NCBI GenBank assembly: GCA_028821785.1
Contig: JAPKFC010000017.1
Coordinates: 1 to 33,161, forward strand
DNA from: Candidatus Poseidoniaceae archaeon
Lineage (GTDB): Archaea; Thermoplasmatota; Poseidoniia; Poseidoniales; Poseidoniaceae
DNA: 33,161 nucleotides
Direction: 5' to 3'
Positions within the stretch are counted from its first letter, which is position 1. Each line of letters starts with the position of its first letter. The position numbers and the translations under genes were made by a program. The notes below the pieces were generated by a model, which had not been told where the DNA came from, searched no databases, and worked only from the letters and a program-made list of their open reading frames with translations. This document shows, one piece after another, positions 24,186 through 31,045 of this stretch.

Positions 24186-24686
24186 ATGACTGGTTCAAAT
24201 CGAGTATCTATTACCGCTGGTGATATTGAAATAGAATTAGAAGGTGCTACGATTGAAGTCAATGAAAGACTTGGAATGATGAAAGAAGAAGACACATGGA
24301 CTATTCTCCTTGAGAGGCTCCGTGATGCAAGAGAAGCGGCGATAGGAGCGGCTAAGGCTGCCGCAAAAAGTTCTGGGTTACCGGAGCGTGGTTCAGCCTT
24401 TGCAGCGTTATTATCCAATTGTAGATTGACCAAGAAACCCGACCAAGTTTTAGGTGCAATTCACTACTTAAGAGAAGTTGAATCATTGAAAGATGCACCT
24501 CCAAGAGTAATAAATGGTTTATTTGAAGACGCTGGTTTTGAACCGCCAGGAAATTTGTCCCTTTACCTAAATAGGCTAAGAGAACGTGGTTTCTTAGAAA
24601 TTCCAGAAAAAACAGAAGATAAGAATAGATTTGCTATTTTAACTACTGAAGGCAGAGAACATTTGGACAAACGATCATCCAATTGA
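24186..24686 (+). CDS. Uncharacterised protein with C-terminal winged-helix-like region
   Basis: A 166-aa soluble protein I do not recognise. Residues 1-30 are short strands (VSITAGDIEIELEGATIEV). A charged, Ala-rich helical segment follows (about 38-65, possibly coiled coil). From about residue 100, PPRVINGLFEDAG, LSLYLNRLRERGFLEI and FAILTTEGREHL have the helix-helix-wing spacing of winged-helix DNA-binding domains. A strong ribosome site supports the start. The pentapeptide-repeat gene follows after 9 nt, so the two are very likely co-transcribed. Tandem palindromes lie in the upstream gap and could be its own operator; that is a guess from position. Confidence 0.75.
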   Translation: MTGSNRVSITAGDIEIELEGATIEVNERLGMMKEEDTWTILLERLRDAREAAIGAAKAAAKSSGLPERGSAFAALLSNCRLTKKPDQVLGAIHYLREVESLKDAPPRVINGLFEDAGFEPPGNLSLYLNRLRERGFLEIPEKTEDKNRFAILTTEGREHLDKRSSN

Positions 24687-24695
24687 GGTTTTAGT

Positions 24696-25136
24696 ATGGT
24701 TATGTCTGGTGGTGGAAACACGGACTCAAACGACCCTGATAAGGAAGCTGAAGTCTTAGACTGGTCATACCAAAATCATGCAGAAGGTTTGTTACGCGGT
24801 GGGAAACATTGTGGTTCAAGTTTCAAAAGAGCGATTTTAGATAATGCTGATTTGACTGAAGGCGATTTTACTAATTGTGATTTCAGTAAAGCCTCAATGG
24901 TTGGAGCCGACCTAATGAAATCTGCTTTTGATGGGGCTGATTTTAGAAATGCCGACCTACGTAAAGCACGCTTAAATTTGTCCAATTTTCGTAATTGTAA
25001 GATGAGTGGAGCCGACCTCAGAGGAATACGAGGAAGGTATGCGATTTGGCAGGGTTCTGATTGGTGGAATGCTAAATTAAATGAAGACTTAGAGAAAGTT
25101 TTAGCAAAGAAATGGCCACGGCCGAAGAGTGAATAA
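24696..25136 (+). CDS. Pentapeptide-repeat protein
   Basis: A 146-aa protein whose middle (about residues 44-115) is a run of A(D/N)LXX-type pentapeptides: AILDN ADLTE GDFTN CDFSK ASMVG ADLMK SAFDG ADFRN ADLRK ARLNL and onward. Such repeats fold as a right-handed square beta-helix. The N-terminus is Gly/Asp-rich and likely disordered; the C-terminus is Trp-rich (AIWQGSDWWN) and then basic. The run is short (about 14 repeats), so this is not a full-length gyrase-protecting Qnr/MfpA-type protein. Met3 (24702) is an alternative start. It lies 9 nt after the winged-helix-like gene, and its stop is 3 nt from the convergent membrane protein gene. Function unknown. Confidence 0.87.
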   Translation: MVMSGGGNTDSNDPDKEAEVLDWSYQNHAEGLLRGGKHCGSSFKRAILDNADLTEGDFTNCDFSKASMVGADLMKSAFDGADFRNADLRKARLNLSNFRNCKMSGADLRGIRGRYAIWQGSDWWNAKLNEDLEKVLAKKWPRPKSE

Positions 25137-25139
25137 TTT

Positions 25140-25787
25140 TCATTCTTGCTCTTGGATTAGAGCCACTTTATCTTCACCGTACAAAGCCATTCTTGCTGCG
25201 ACATTGAATAATGGCATTACTGCTAATGCAATACATGCGGCCATACAAACACCACACAGATACATTAGTAATTCGTGTGTCAATAAAAGTGGCCCATGTA
25301 ATGTTTCCAACGCTGCTTGATTCAATTGATAACTTCCTGCAACTCCGCCGAGGAAACCTATCGATGCTCCTGCTATTGACAACTTAGCGCCAAGAGGGTT
25401 TAGTTTGAACAATAATGGAGCGCCGATAAAAATCAAAATCGCGGCCCCCCCCAATCCGGTTGCTATCAATAAATACCCACCTGAACCTCTTGCTACATCA
25501 TGGAACTCTTGATAATCCTCAACAGATAATTGCTCTCCACCTTGTGAATTCGGCTGTTCTATGATCACTTCGACATCAGAATCCTTCAAATCTTGTGCGG
25601 AATTTGATTGCCAATTCTCAACAGCGAAAATTGCGATTAATATCGCACCTATTATCAACAATATTGCAACCGTTTTTGGTCCCTTTTTATCTGCCCGAAT
25701 CGCTAAAATATCGGTCGGAAATTGTGGACCTTCGGGGATTGAATCTTCCTTCCCCATCATAATAGAAATGCCTAATTCGTCACTCAC
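25140..25787 (-). CDS. Four-TM membrane protein of unknown function
   Basis: A 215-aa integral membrane protein. An N-terminal cytoplasmic stretch of about 37 residues is followed by TM1 (TVAILLIIGAILIAIFAV), a polar loop of about 45 residues with acidic and Gln-rich parts, then three more hydrophobic segments (LLIATGLGGAAILIFIGAPLL, SIAGASIGFLGGVAGSY, ELLMYLCGVCMAACIALAV). I recognise no family. It starts with GTG, overlapping the thioesterase stop as GTGA, with a GAGGAG ribosome site five bases upstream (25798-25793), so the two genes are translationally coupled. Convergent with the pentapeptide-repeat gene. Confidence 0.78.
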   Translation of the reverse strand: MSDELGISIMMGKEDSIPEGPQFPTDILAIRADKKGPKTVAILLIIGAILIAIFAVENWQSNSAQDLKDSDVEVIIEQPNSQGGEQLSVEDYQEFHDVARGSGGYLLIATGLGGAAILIFIGAPLLFKLNPLGAKLSIAGASIGFLGGVAGSYQLNQAALETLHGPLLLTHELLMYLCGVCMAACIALAVMPLFNVAARMALYGEDKVALIQEQE

Positions 25788-26206
25788 AGTATCTCCTCAC
25801 TGAGGTGTTTTTGTAATCCTACACGTAAGTAGTCTGGAATTATTTGTGGATTTAGTGAATCCATGTCAACGCAAACTGTTACTTGTTTACTAGTCCACAA
25901 TAATTCACCATTTTGATTATGAAATAAATAATTCCAAGTCAATGATTTAGTACCAATATTGTCGATCCAAATAGTTGCTATTACCTCATCTCCAAATCGC
26001 ATTGGTGCAGAAAAATCAGATTCTATGTTGACTACTGGGAAACCAATTTTATTGATATTGATTAAATCTGGATAACTAATTCCGCACATTTCTAGCCAAC
26101 TTTGTTCAAAGAATTTATGAGCCAAATCATAGATTCTTGGGTAATAGGCGATATTTGCTCCATCGAGCATTGAATATTCAACTGGTCTGGTGAAGGTTAC
26201 CGCCAT
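25784..26206 (-). CDS. Hotdog-fold acyl-CoA thioesterase (4HBT/YbgC-like)
   Basis: A 140-aa single hotdog domain that probably hydrolyses an acyl-CoA thioester. LDGANIAYYPRIYDLAHKFF aligns with the DxxGIVxYPNYxRW segment of 4-hydroxybenzoyl-CoA thioesterase, keeping the catalytic Asp (D15). ESDFSAPMRFGDEVIATIWI is the usual second part of the fold (strands after the long helix), followed by NIGTKSLTWNYLF and the closing strand LLWTSKQVTVCVD. The frame is open to 26257, but the ATG at 26206 (MAVTFTRPVEY) gives the normal N-terminus. It is followed by a GTGA overlap with the membrane protein gene. Acyl substrate unknown. Confidence 0.85.
   Translation of the reverse strand: MAVTFTRPVEYSMLDGANIAYYPRIYDLAHKFFEQSWLEMCGISYPDLININKIGFPVVNIESDFSAPMRFGDEVIATIWIDNIGTKSLTWNYLFHNQNGELLWTSKQVTVCVDMDSLNPQIIPDYLRVGLQKHLSEEIL
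25793..25798 (-). promoter_or_regulatory. Ribosome binding site before a GTG start
   Basis: GAGGAG on the minus strand, five bases before the GTG at 25787. It lies inside the 3' end of the thioesterase gene and supports the unusual start codon. Confidence 0.6.
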
Positions 26207-26290
26207 ATCCCGTCCACAGAGCGATGTAAAAAGAACTCTCCGTTTGAATTTTATCAATTAGATTGCCCGACACCTGACAATTCCGTCGTT

Positions 26291-26299
26291 ATTAAAAAG
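26291..26299 (+). promoter_or_regulatory. TATA-like box of the tRNA-Arg gene
   Basis: ATTAAAAAG is about 30 nt upstream of the mature tRNA 5' end, the normal distance for an archaeal TATA box allowing a short leader removed by RNase P. Confidence 0.5.
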
Positions 26300-26325
26300 G
26301 AGTCGCGGGTGGCTCGGATTACCAA

Positions 26326-26399
26326 GGCCCCATAGTGTAGCTTGGATATCACAGTGGCTTGCGGAGCCACGAACCCGTGTTCGAATCGCGGTGGGGCCG
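26326..26399 (+). tRNA. tRNA-Arg (anticodon GCG)
   Basis: The cloverleaf is complete. Acceptor GGCCCCA pairs with TGGGGCC, discriminator G. The D arm has a three-pair stem (GTG/CAC) with a GG in the loop. The anticodon stem GTGGC/GCCAC carries the loop TTGCGGA with anticodon GCG, reading CGC (and CGU by wobble). The T arm is CCGTG TTCGAAT CGCGG, with one T-G pair. The 74-nt gene has no intron and no encoded CCA (TCA-containing CTCA follows). G26 is replaced by A here, so this tRNA would not be a Trm1 target. Confidence 0.95.
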
Positions 26400-26420
26400 C
26401 TCAAATAATGCTAGTTGACT

Positions 26421-27350
26421 TCAAGCGGAAGCAAGTTTAGCGATTTTCCTGTCCAGTTGCACAAATATTTGATGAAGTGATTCTGGATGATCCGAGAGAC
26501 GGTTTTCTCCATCAAGGTTTTCAGTATGAATTTGAGTCGCAAGAGGTTTGTAATATTGCCCCACAATTCTACGTACCAATGAGAATGAACTCCATTCGTC
26601 TTCAAGTAATGATTTAGGAAATTCTGAGACTAAAGCTGCAGCGTCAAGGAGATTGCCAAAACGGTAACTAGATGGAAGGTGGCGTGTGTCTTCGGAAATT
26701 AACTGCCAATTCTTTTGACGTGGCTTTTTCATCTCTAATGAGAATCCATAGACAAGAGGATTACCAAAGCCGATACGCCAAATAAATCCATTTGTTCCAG
26801 CCAAATTTAGATACCCTCTTTTGATATCCATTGTTGCACTGTGTGTTTCCTGAAGGTACTTTACCAGCGGTTCGGTCAAGGGGCTGAGAGTAAGTCCGTA
26901 AGTTTGCAAGAGCGCATCGCGCAACGGACTCATGTTTGGTTTAGTCCAAGTGGCTAAATCATTTGAAAGACCTAAAAGATAGGATGCGATTACATCTCCA
27001 GAGGGGATTTCATCTGATGCATCGACCTGGATACAGGCTCTACTTTCGTTGCTGACAAAGTGGTCTTTGGGATGTACTTCCACTGTATCAAAGCCTGAAT
27101 CGCTGTTAGAAAATGGTGATTTCATCCTATTCAATATAGGTTCAATTGGAACACAATATGTGGCAAGGTCTCCGCGTATAACGATATTCTCTTTACCCAT
27201 CAGCATTCTTTTTGGGTTAGAAGAAATTATCTTTATCAATAGTTCAATTGCTTTACCATTTGCTGAAATAATTTCATCGAGAGATTGTTTCAACTCATTC
27301 AATCTCTTGCTTTGCATTTGCCTGTTAATATCTGCAGTGTTTTCATCCAT
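26421..27350 (-). CDS. Uncharacterised protein, 309 aa
   Basis: A soluble protein I do not recognise. It has no signal peptide and no membrane segment. The first ~45 residues are charged and helical (possible coiled coil: RLNELKQSLDEIISANGKAI), a mixed alpha/beta body follows with HPKDHFVSNESRACIQVDAS, and a late conserved-looking part YLNLAGTNGFIWRIGFGNP. The C-terminus is helical (LHQIFVQLDRKIAKLAS). The ATG at 27350 is used; the frame extends one codon to a TTG. It is the last of the minus-strand cluster, 50 nt after the HAD gene, and its stop is 22 nt from the convergent tRNA-Arg. No function can be assigned. Confidence 0.7.
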   Translation of the reverse strand: MDENTADINRQMQSKRLNELKQSLDEIISANGKAIELLIKIISSNPKRMLMGKENIVIRGDLATYCVPIEPILNRMKSPFSNSDSGFDTVEVHPKDHFVSNESRACIQVDASDEIPSGDVIASYLLGLSNDLATWTKPNMSPLRDALLQTYGLTLSPLTEPLVKYLQETHSATMDIKRGYLNLAGTNGFIWRIGFGNPLVYGFSLEMKKPRQKNWQLISEDTRHLPSSYRFGNLLDAAALVSEFPKSLLEDEWSSFSLVRRIVGQYYKPLATQIHTENLDGENRLSDHPESLHQIFVQLDRKIAKLASA

Positions 27351-27400
27351 CAACCTATTTTTAATTCAACTTACTATAAAGGTAAGATAAATGCGATCGA

Positions 27401-28093
27401 TCAAACCTTCCAGGACTCAATAGTCCATTCCTTTTGCTCGGCTAATTTACGCAGGGGTGTTTCGGGATTGACCGCAACTGGATTTCCACACAGTTTCATA
27501 AACCAAGAATCTGCTAAAGTATTTCCATAAGCCCAGCACTGTGAAAGATCATGATCGTTTTGTTGTGCATCCTTTTCGACTATCGGAACCTTGCCCTTTC
27601 TTCTTGGAACCGACCAACCCTTTTCTGAACCTGATAGTCGGCCTTGGCGATTCTCTGGGCCGCAGCCATATACGCAATCCATTGCTAATTCTTTGGCCAT
27701 TGCCTCTGCCATTGGCAAGACTGTTGCAGTAACAAGAACCAATCTATGCCCTTGCTCTCGATGCCAATCCAGCCTTTGCCTTGCTTGAGGAGGAACACGT
27801 TGTGATAATTTATTGGCAACCAATTCCAATGATATTTTATCAAGACTTTCCCAACTAGCCATAGTAAAATGTCCTCGGTTTCTTGCAGAATCATAAACGG
27901 ATTTCCCAGTCGCCAAGGAGCCGATGAACCTTAGACTCCAAGCACTAATGGACAATGGTATTCTCCAAGGTCTTCGTTTGGACAAAGTAAATGCCAAACT
28001 CTTCTCGCTTGAAGCATCTAGCAATGTGCCATCGAGGTCGAAGTAGGCCGCAACCTGCTTACTCATATCATGGGCTGGCAATCCGACATACAT
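27401..28093 (-). CDS. HAD-superfamily phosphatase (subfamily IB-like)
   Basis: A 230-aa HAD hydrolase related to the phosphoserine-phosphatase-like IB group. Motif I FDLDGTLLD (D19 nucleophile, D21 acid/base) is intact. A helical cap follows (about 28-95). Motif II is VLVTAT, motif III Lys lies in the basic RRKGKVP stretch. Motif IV reads YGNTLADSWF, where GDSxxD is usual, so the first acidic Mg ligand is an Asn; the second Asp is kept. This may weaken metal binding. Substrate unknown. An ATG at 28066 (MSKQVAAYFDLDG) is a good alternative start; 28093 is kept because an AT-rich TATA-like stretch lies about 27 nt upstream. Confidence 0.85.
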   Translation of the reverse strand: MYVGLPAHDMSKQVAAYFDLDGTLLDASSEKSLAFTLSKRRPWRIPLSISAWSLRFIGSLATGKSVYDSARNRGHFTMASWESLDKISLELVANKLSQRVPPQARQRLDWHREQGHRLVLVTATVLPMAEAMAKELAMDCVYGCGPENRQGRLSGSEKGWSVPRRKGKVPIVEKDAQQNDHDLSQCWAYGNTLADSWFMKLCGNPVAVNPETPLRKLAEQKEWTIESWKV

Positions 28094-28131
28094 GAGGCCA
28101 TGCCCCGCTCAGATGACAAAAATACCAATTA

Positions 28132-28422
28132 TTACAGATTATTATCTCTTGGTTCAGCTTCACAGCCGATTTCCCCATAGACTCTTCGCCCTGCTCTATG
28201 GTCTTGCCACCAAACCAAGGATTTTGCAAGATGCCTTGGAATAAAGAAACCAACTTTCCTTGGAGTTAACCCGTGGTTGCGCATTGCTCTATCATGTTGT
28301 AAACAAGCAACTATCGATTGGGCTGAACAACCTGGATTGGCTGTTACAAAATTCATTATTTCAGTCTTTAATCTATCAAAGCGAGCCTTCTTCTGGCTTC
28401 CTTTACCCTCTCTTCTTGGCAT
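28132..28422 (-). CDS. Small winged-helix-like basic protein
   Basis: A 96-aa basic protein. After the N-terminal MPRREGKGSQKKAR comes a helical region with the spacing of a winged helix: LKTEIMNFVTANPG, SAQSIVACLQHD, LTPRKVGFFIPRHL, then a short hairpin VWWQDHRAGRRVYGE. This could bind DNA or RNA. The frame is open to 28491, but the extra residues are hydrophobic and unlike the rest, so the internal ATG at 28422 is preferred. It lies between the small unknown gene (72 nt upstream) and the HAD gene (38 nt downstream), all on the minus strand. No family recognised. Confidence 0.65.
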   Translation of the reverse strand: MPRREGKGSQKKARFDRLKTEIMNFVTANPGCSAQSIVACLQHDRAMRNHGLTPRKVGFFIPRHLAKSLVWWQDHRAGRRVYGEIGCEAEPRDNNL

Positions 28423-28494
28423 AGGCCGAAATTTGGCTCCTACCCTTATCAAAGAAATGATGGGGACCCCATCTAAATTGGCACAAAACAAACC

Positions 28495-28848
28495 TTATTC
28501 GAAGGTGACTGGTTGTTGTGTCTTCCAGTTTGCAGTTGCTAATTTCTTAGCTTTACCATCTGCAATTATTGGGTGTATATCCTTTAGTCTACCGTGCATA
28601 CCATGGACTTGAAATTTGACTCGTAATTCTGCTGATCTATCGCGTTGTACTGCTTCGAGTTGCTCATCATCTAATTCTATGGATGCTAATGCTGCACCAG
28701 TTTCTTTACTGCTCACAGTGAAGGTGTTTCCTGCAACGGATAGCGTTGGTTGAAACTGCCAATCGTCTGGATGGGTCATCCAAACCGAAAGGTCAACTGA
28801 CAGTGAGTCTCGGATGTTGACGCGGCTGATTTCTACTGTATCTACCAT
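28495..28848 (-). CDS. Small uncharacterised protein, 117 aa
   Basis: A soluble, beta-rich small protein (for example VEISRVNIRDSLSVDLSVWM, LSVAGNTFTVSSKETG, AELRVKFQVHGMHG) ending in a basic stretch (DGKAKKLATANW). I recognise no family. The ATG at 28848 is chosen because GAAGGA (28863-28858) lies nine bases upstream; the ATG at 28857 would touch that site, and the frame is open to 28920, where it would overlap the PKD gene. Same strand and probably same transcript as the lipoprotein gene upstream (61 nt gap). Confidence 0.65.
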   Translation of the reverse strand: MVDTVEISRVNIRDSLSVDLSVWMTHPDDWQFQPTLSVAGNTFTVSSKETGAALASIELDDEQLEAVQRDRSAELRVKFQVHGMHGRLKDIHPIIADGKAKKLATANWKTQQPVTFE

Positions 28849-28909
28849 GTTGACCATTCCTTCGCAGTGGGTGCTACTCAATACCTTTTTCTGTAAACCA
28901 CTTTGTTCT

Positions 28910-30094
28910 CTAATAGGCAATTTCTACTAATTTCGGAACCAATACAACGATTCTGATTGTTAATTGCCAATCGTTTCCAGGGTCTGGGTCTGGGAGTCCC
29001 TCAATCAATGAATCCGGTTCTGCTTGTTGGGCAATAACCGTCAAAGTCCAGTTACCTTGGCCTTTTCTTGCACCTGATTGTGAAAGCAATATCTCTAATA
29101 ATTGCGCCTTTGAATCAGCTTCTAATGTCTCATTATCACCGAAAGGATTTATATTTTCACCTTCGATCATTGCTGAAGAAGATTCGTTATTTGTCAGATT
29201 CCCTCCCTCAGTATTTGCACTCTTGCGATATCCATCTTCTGTTATTGCTAATATCAAAGTAAAATTATCTTGAGGTGCGACCAAATCTGGGTCCAACTCA
29301 AGGAGTGCCTCAAATGAAATAATTCTGCCACCATCGCCAGGAGTAATATTGCCTTGCCATTCTCCTCCCTGCTCGAGGTATTCGTCCCAACTATATTCTA
29401 TTTCTTGGGACTCCCAAGTCACTTCAAATCTTCTTGTTGTAATTTCAAGGGTAAATGTTTCTGTTATTGACGCACCCTGCATATCGGTGATTGTTAAACT
29501 ACAGGAGATATTTCCAGACTTGTTTGTAGGAGCTAGGACTGTGGCTTCATTAGCATCGATATCGTTGCGATTATCTGTATCACCATCACTATCATTGTTC
29601 AAATTTAAATCCCATGCAAAGTCAAGTTCTCCTCCTTCGGGGTCAATACTATTGCTGGCATCAAGGAATACACTATCCCCTGCTCTAATTACTTCTGGAA
29701 TTGAGAGATTCACTTGTGGTGCGCCATTGACGCTAATCGTTGCAGTGGAGTCATCTTCTCCGCCTTGGTCATTGACGACGGTTAGACGGACCGTATAAAC
29801 TCCGAATTCAGGATATGCATGTGATGTAAATCCAACAACTGTTTCTGCTAAATTGCCATCACCAAAATCCCACTTGTAGTTGGTGATGAGCCCTTCGACT
29901 GGAGAAGAGTCTCTTGCATCAAAGGTTACCATTTCACCTTCTTGGATTTGCAAGGGGTAGGCTTGCAGACTTGCTCTTGGATCAACTGTTGAATCAAGAG
30001 CATTGATACATCCCGACAATCCTGAAGTCAATATCATCAAGGCTGTGAGAACTAGTAGAGATGTAGTCCCTCTCATCCTTTTCGCCCCCAACAT
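28910..30094 (-). CDS. PKD-domain lipoprotein
   Basis: A secreted, lipid-anchored protein of 394 aa. The signal peptide ends in the lipobox LSGC (C29 would carry the lipid). PKD domain 1 (about 42-122) has YKWDFGDGN and FGVYTVRLTVVNDQGG; PKD domain 2 (about 126-217) has DASNSIDPEGGELDFAWDLN and an Asp/Asn-rich insert (NNDSDGDTDNRNDID) that looks calcium-binding. The remaining beta-rich part has no recognised domain. PKD domains are extracellular binding or spacer modules. The ATG at 30094 lies inside an inverted repeat; the ATG at 30076 (MRGTTSLLVL) is an equally good start. Divergent from the exonuclease gene (132 nt gap). Confidence 0.87.
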   Translation of the reverse strand: MLGAKRMRGTTSLLVLTALMILTSGLSGCINALDSTVDPRASLQAYPLQIQEGEMVTFDARDSSPVEGLITNYKWDFGDGNLAETVVGFTSHAYPEFGVYTVRLTVVNDQGGEDDSTATISVNGAPQVNLSIPEVIRAGDSVFLDASNSIDPEGGELDFAWDLNLNNDSDGDTDNRNDIDANEATVLAPTNKSGNISCSLTITDMQGASITETFTLEITTRRFEVTWESQEIEYSWDEYLEQGGEWQGNITPGDGGRIISFEALLELDPDLVAPQDNFTLILAITEDGYRKSANTEGGNLTNNESSSAMIEGENINPFGDNETLEADSKAQLLEILLSQSGARKGQGNWTLTVIAQQAEPDSLIEGLPDPDPGNDWQLTIRIVVLVPKLVEIAY

Positions 30095-30110
30095 AACCCC
30101 TATGGGGTTA
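30094..30110. repeat. Inverted repeat covering the lipoprotein start
   Basis: TAACCCC TAT GGGGTTA: seven-base perfect arms around three bases. On the minus strand it runs into the first ATG of the PKD lipoprotein gene, so it could be an operator, or a hairpin that hides that start. Confidence 0.5.
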
Positions 30111-30226
30111 GTTCTCGTTTCTAATGCTGTTGGGTGCGAGTGTAGTAATATTATGATTATAACTTCAAAATAGATTAGTCAAAGTAAGGACATTGGTTAA
30201 GAAGCCTCGGTGACAGGTTTGATATT

Positions 30227-31045
30227 ATGGCGCAAGACTTACTCAGTGGTGAGCGGGTTTTGGCATTTGATTTGGAGACCACTGGCATCTCAACAAATAA
30301 TGATAGAATTGTTCAATTAGCATTGATAGGAGTCGATGCTGATGAACAACCAATTCATTTTGAAACCTTAGTCAATCCAAGAATACCAATTCCCTATGAT
30401 GCGACTAATGTTCATGGCATTTCTAATTCAGATGTTAGAGGAGAGGGAGACTTTTCAACTATTGCCGATAAGGCATTTGAATTGATAGATGGTTCCGTAA
30501 TCATTGGCCATAATGCTAGAAATTTTGATATGAAATTAATTAATTCGGAATTTCTGCGCTTAGGAAAATTGCCCCCGAAGCCAAAGGTTGTTTTGGATAC
30601 TCTTGAGGTTGTTAGGAGGCTGAAACTCGCTCGACCTCATAATTTAGGGGCCCTCTGCAGACGTTATGGAATCTCATTAGAAAACGCTCACACCGCCGCT
30701 GCTGATGCTGCTGCTGCGATGTTATTATTTTGGCGACTTACCGTCGACCACCCCTCTTCGTTTAGAAGGAGTATTACCGAAGTTGAACGTTGGTTAGTCA
30801 ATGGAGAAATAAAATCTGATGCTTCTGTTATTGGACGGGGAATCGATGATTTGAGTTTAGTAGATCCGCAAGGAAGAATAAGAAAAGATGGTGAACAATA
30901 TGTCGTTGCTTTCGGAAGACATAAGGGTAAAGAAATTAGTCAAATCATCAGCGAAGACCCTGGTTATCTCAATTGGTTATTATCGCCAAAAGGAATTGAA
31001 GATGATGCCACAAGAGAATTGATTAGAACTCAATATTCTCTGTGA
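30227..31045 (+). CDS. DEDDh 3'-5' exonuclease with C-terminal DUF3820-like domain
   Basis: A 272-aa DnaQ-like exonuclease. Exo I is AFDLETTG (D15, E17), Exo II is IGHNARNFDMKL (D101), Exo III is HTAAADAAAA (H155, D160), so all DEDDh metal and base residues are present. NVHGIS and PHNLGALCRRYGI are also typical. From about residue 223, AFGRHKGKEISQI and GYLNWLL match the small DUF3820-type domain, which is found fused to exonucleases and helicases. It probably trims DNA ends in repair or recombination rather than proofreading, as no polymerase is adjacent. Its 3' end overlaps the end of the opposite-strand RecB/Cas4-like gene by 16 bp. Confidence 0.9.
   Translation: MAQDLLSGERVLAFDLETTGISTNNDRIVQLALIGVDADEQPIHFETLVNPRIPIPYDATNVHGISNSDVRGEGDFSTIADKAFELIDGSVIIGHNARNFDMKLINSEFLRLGKLPPKPKVVLDTLEVVRRLKLARPHNLGALCRRYGISLENAHTAAADAAAAMLLFWRLTVDHPSSFRRSITEVERWLVNGEIKSDASVIGRGIDDLSLVDPQGRIRKDGEQYVVAFGRHKGKEISQIISEDPGYLNWLLSPKGIEDDATRELIRTQYSL

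Noticed and set aside
24696-25136. Qnr/MfpA-type gyrase-protecting protein
   Set aside because: The repeat run is too short and there is no evidence beyond the pentapeptide pattern.
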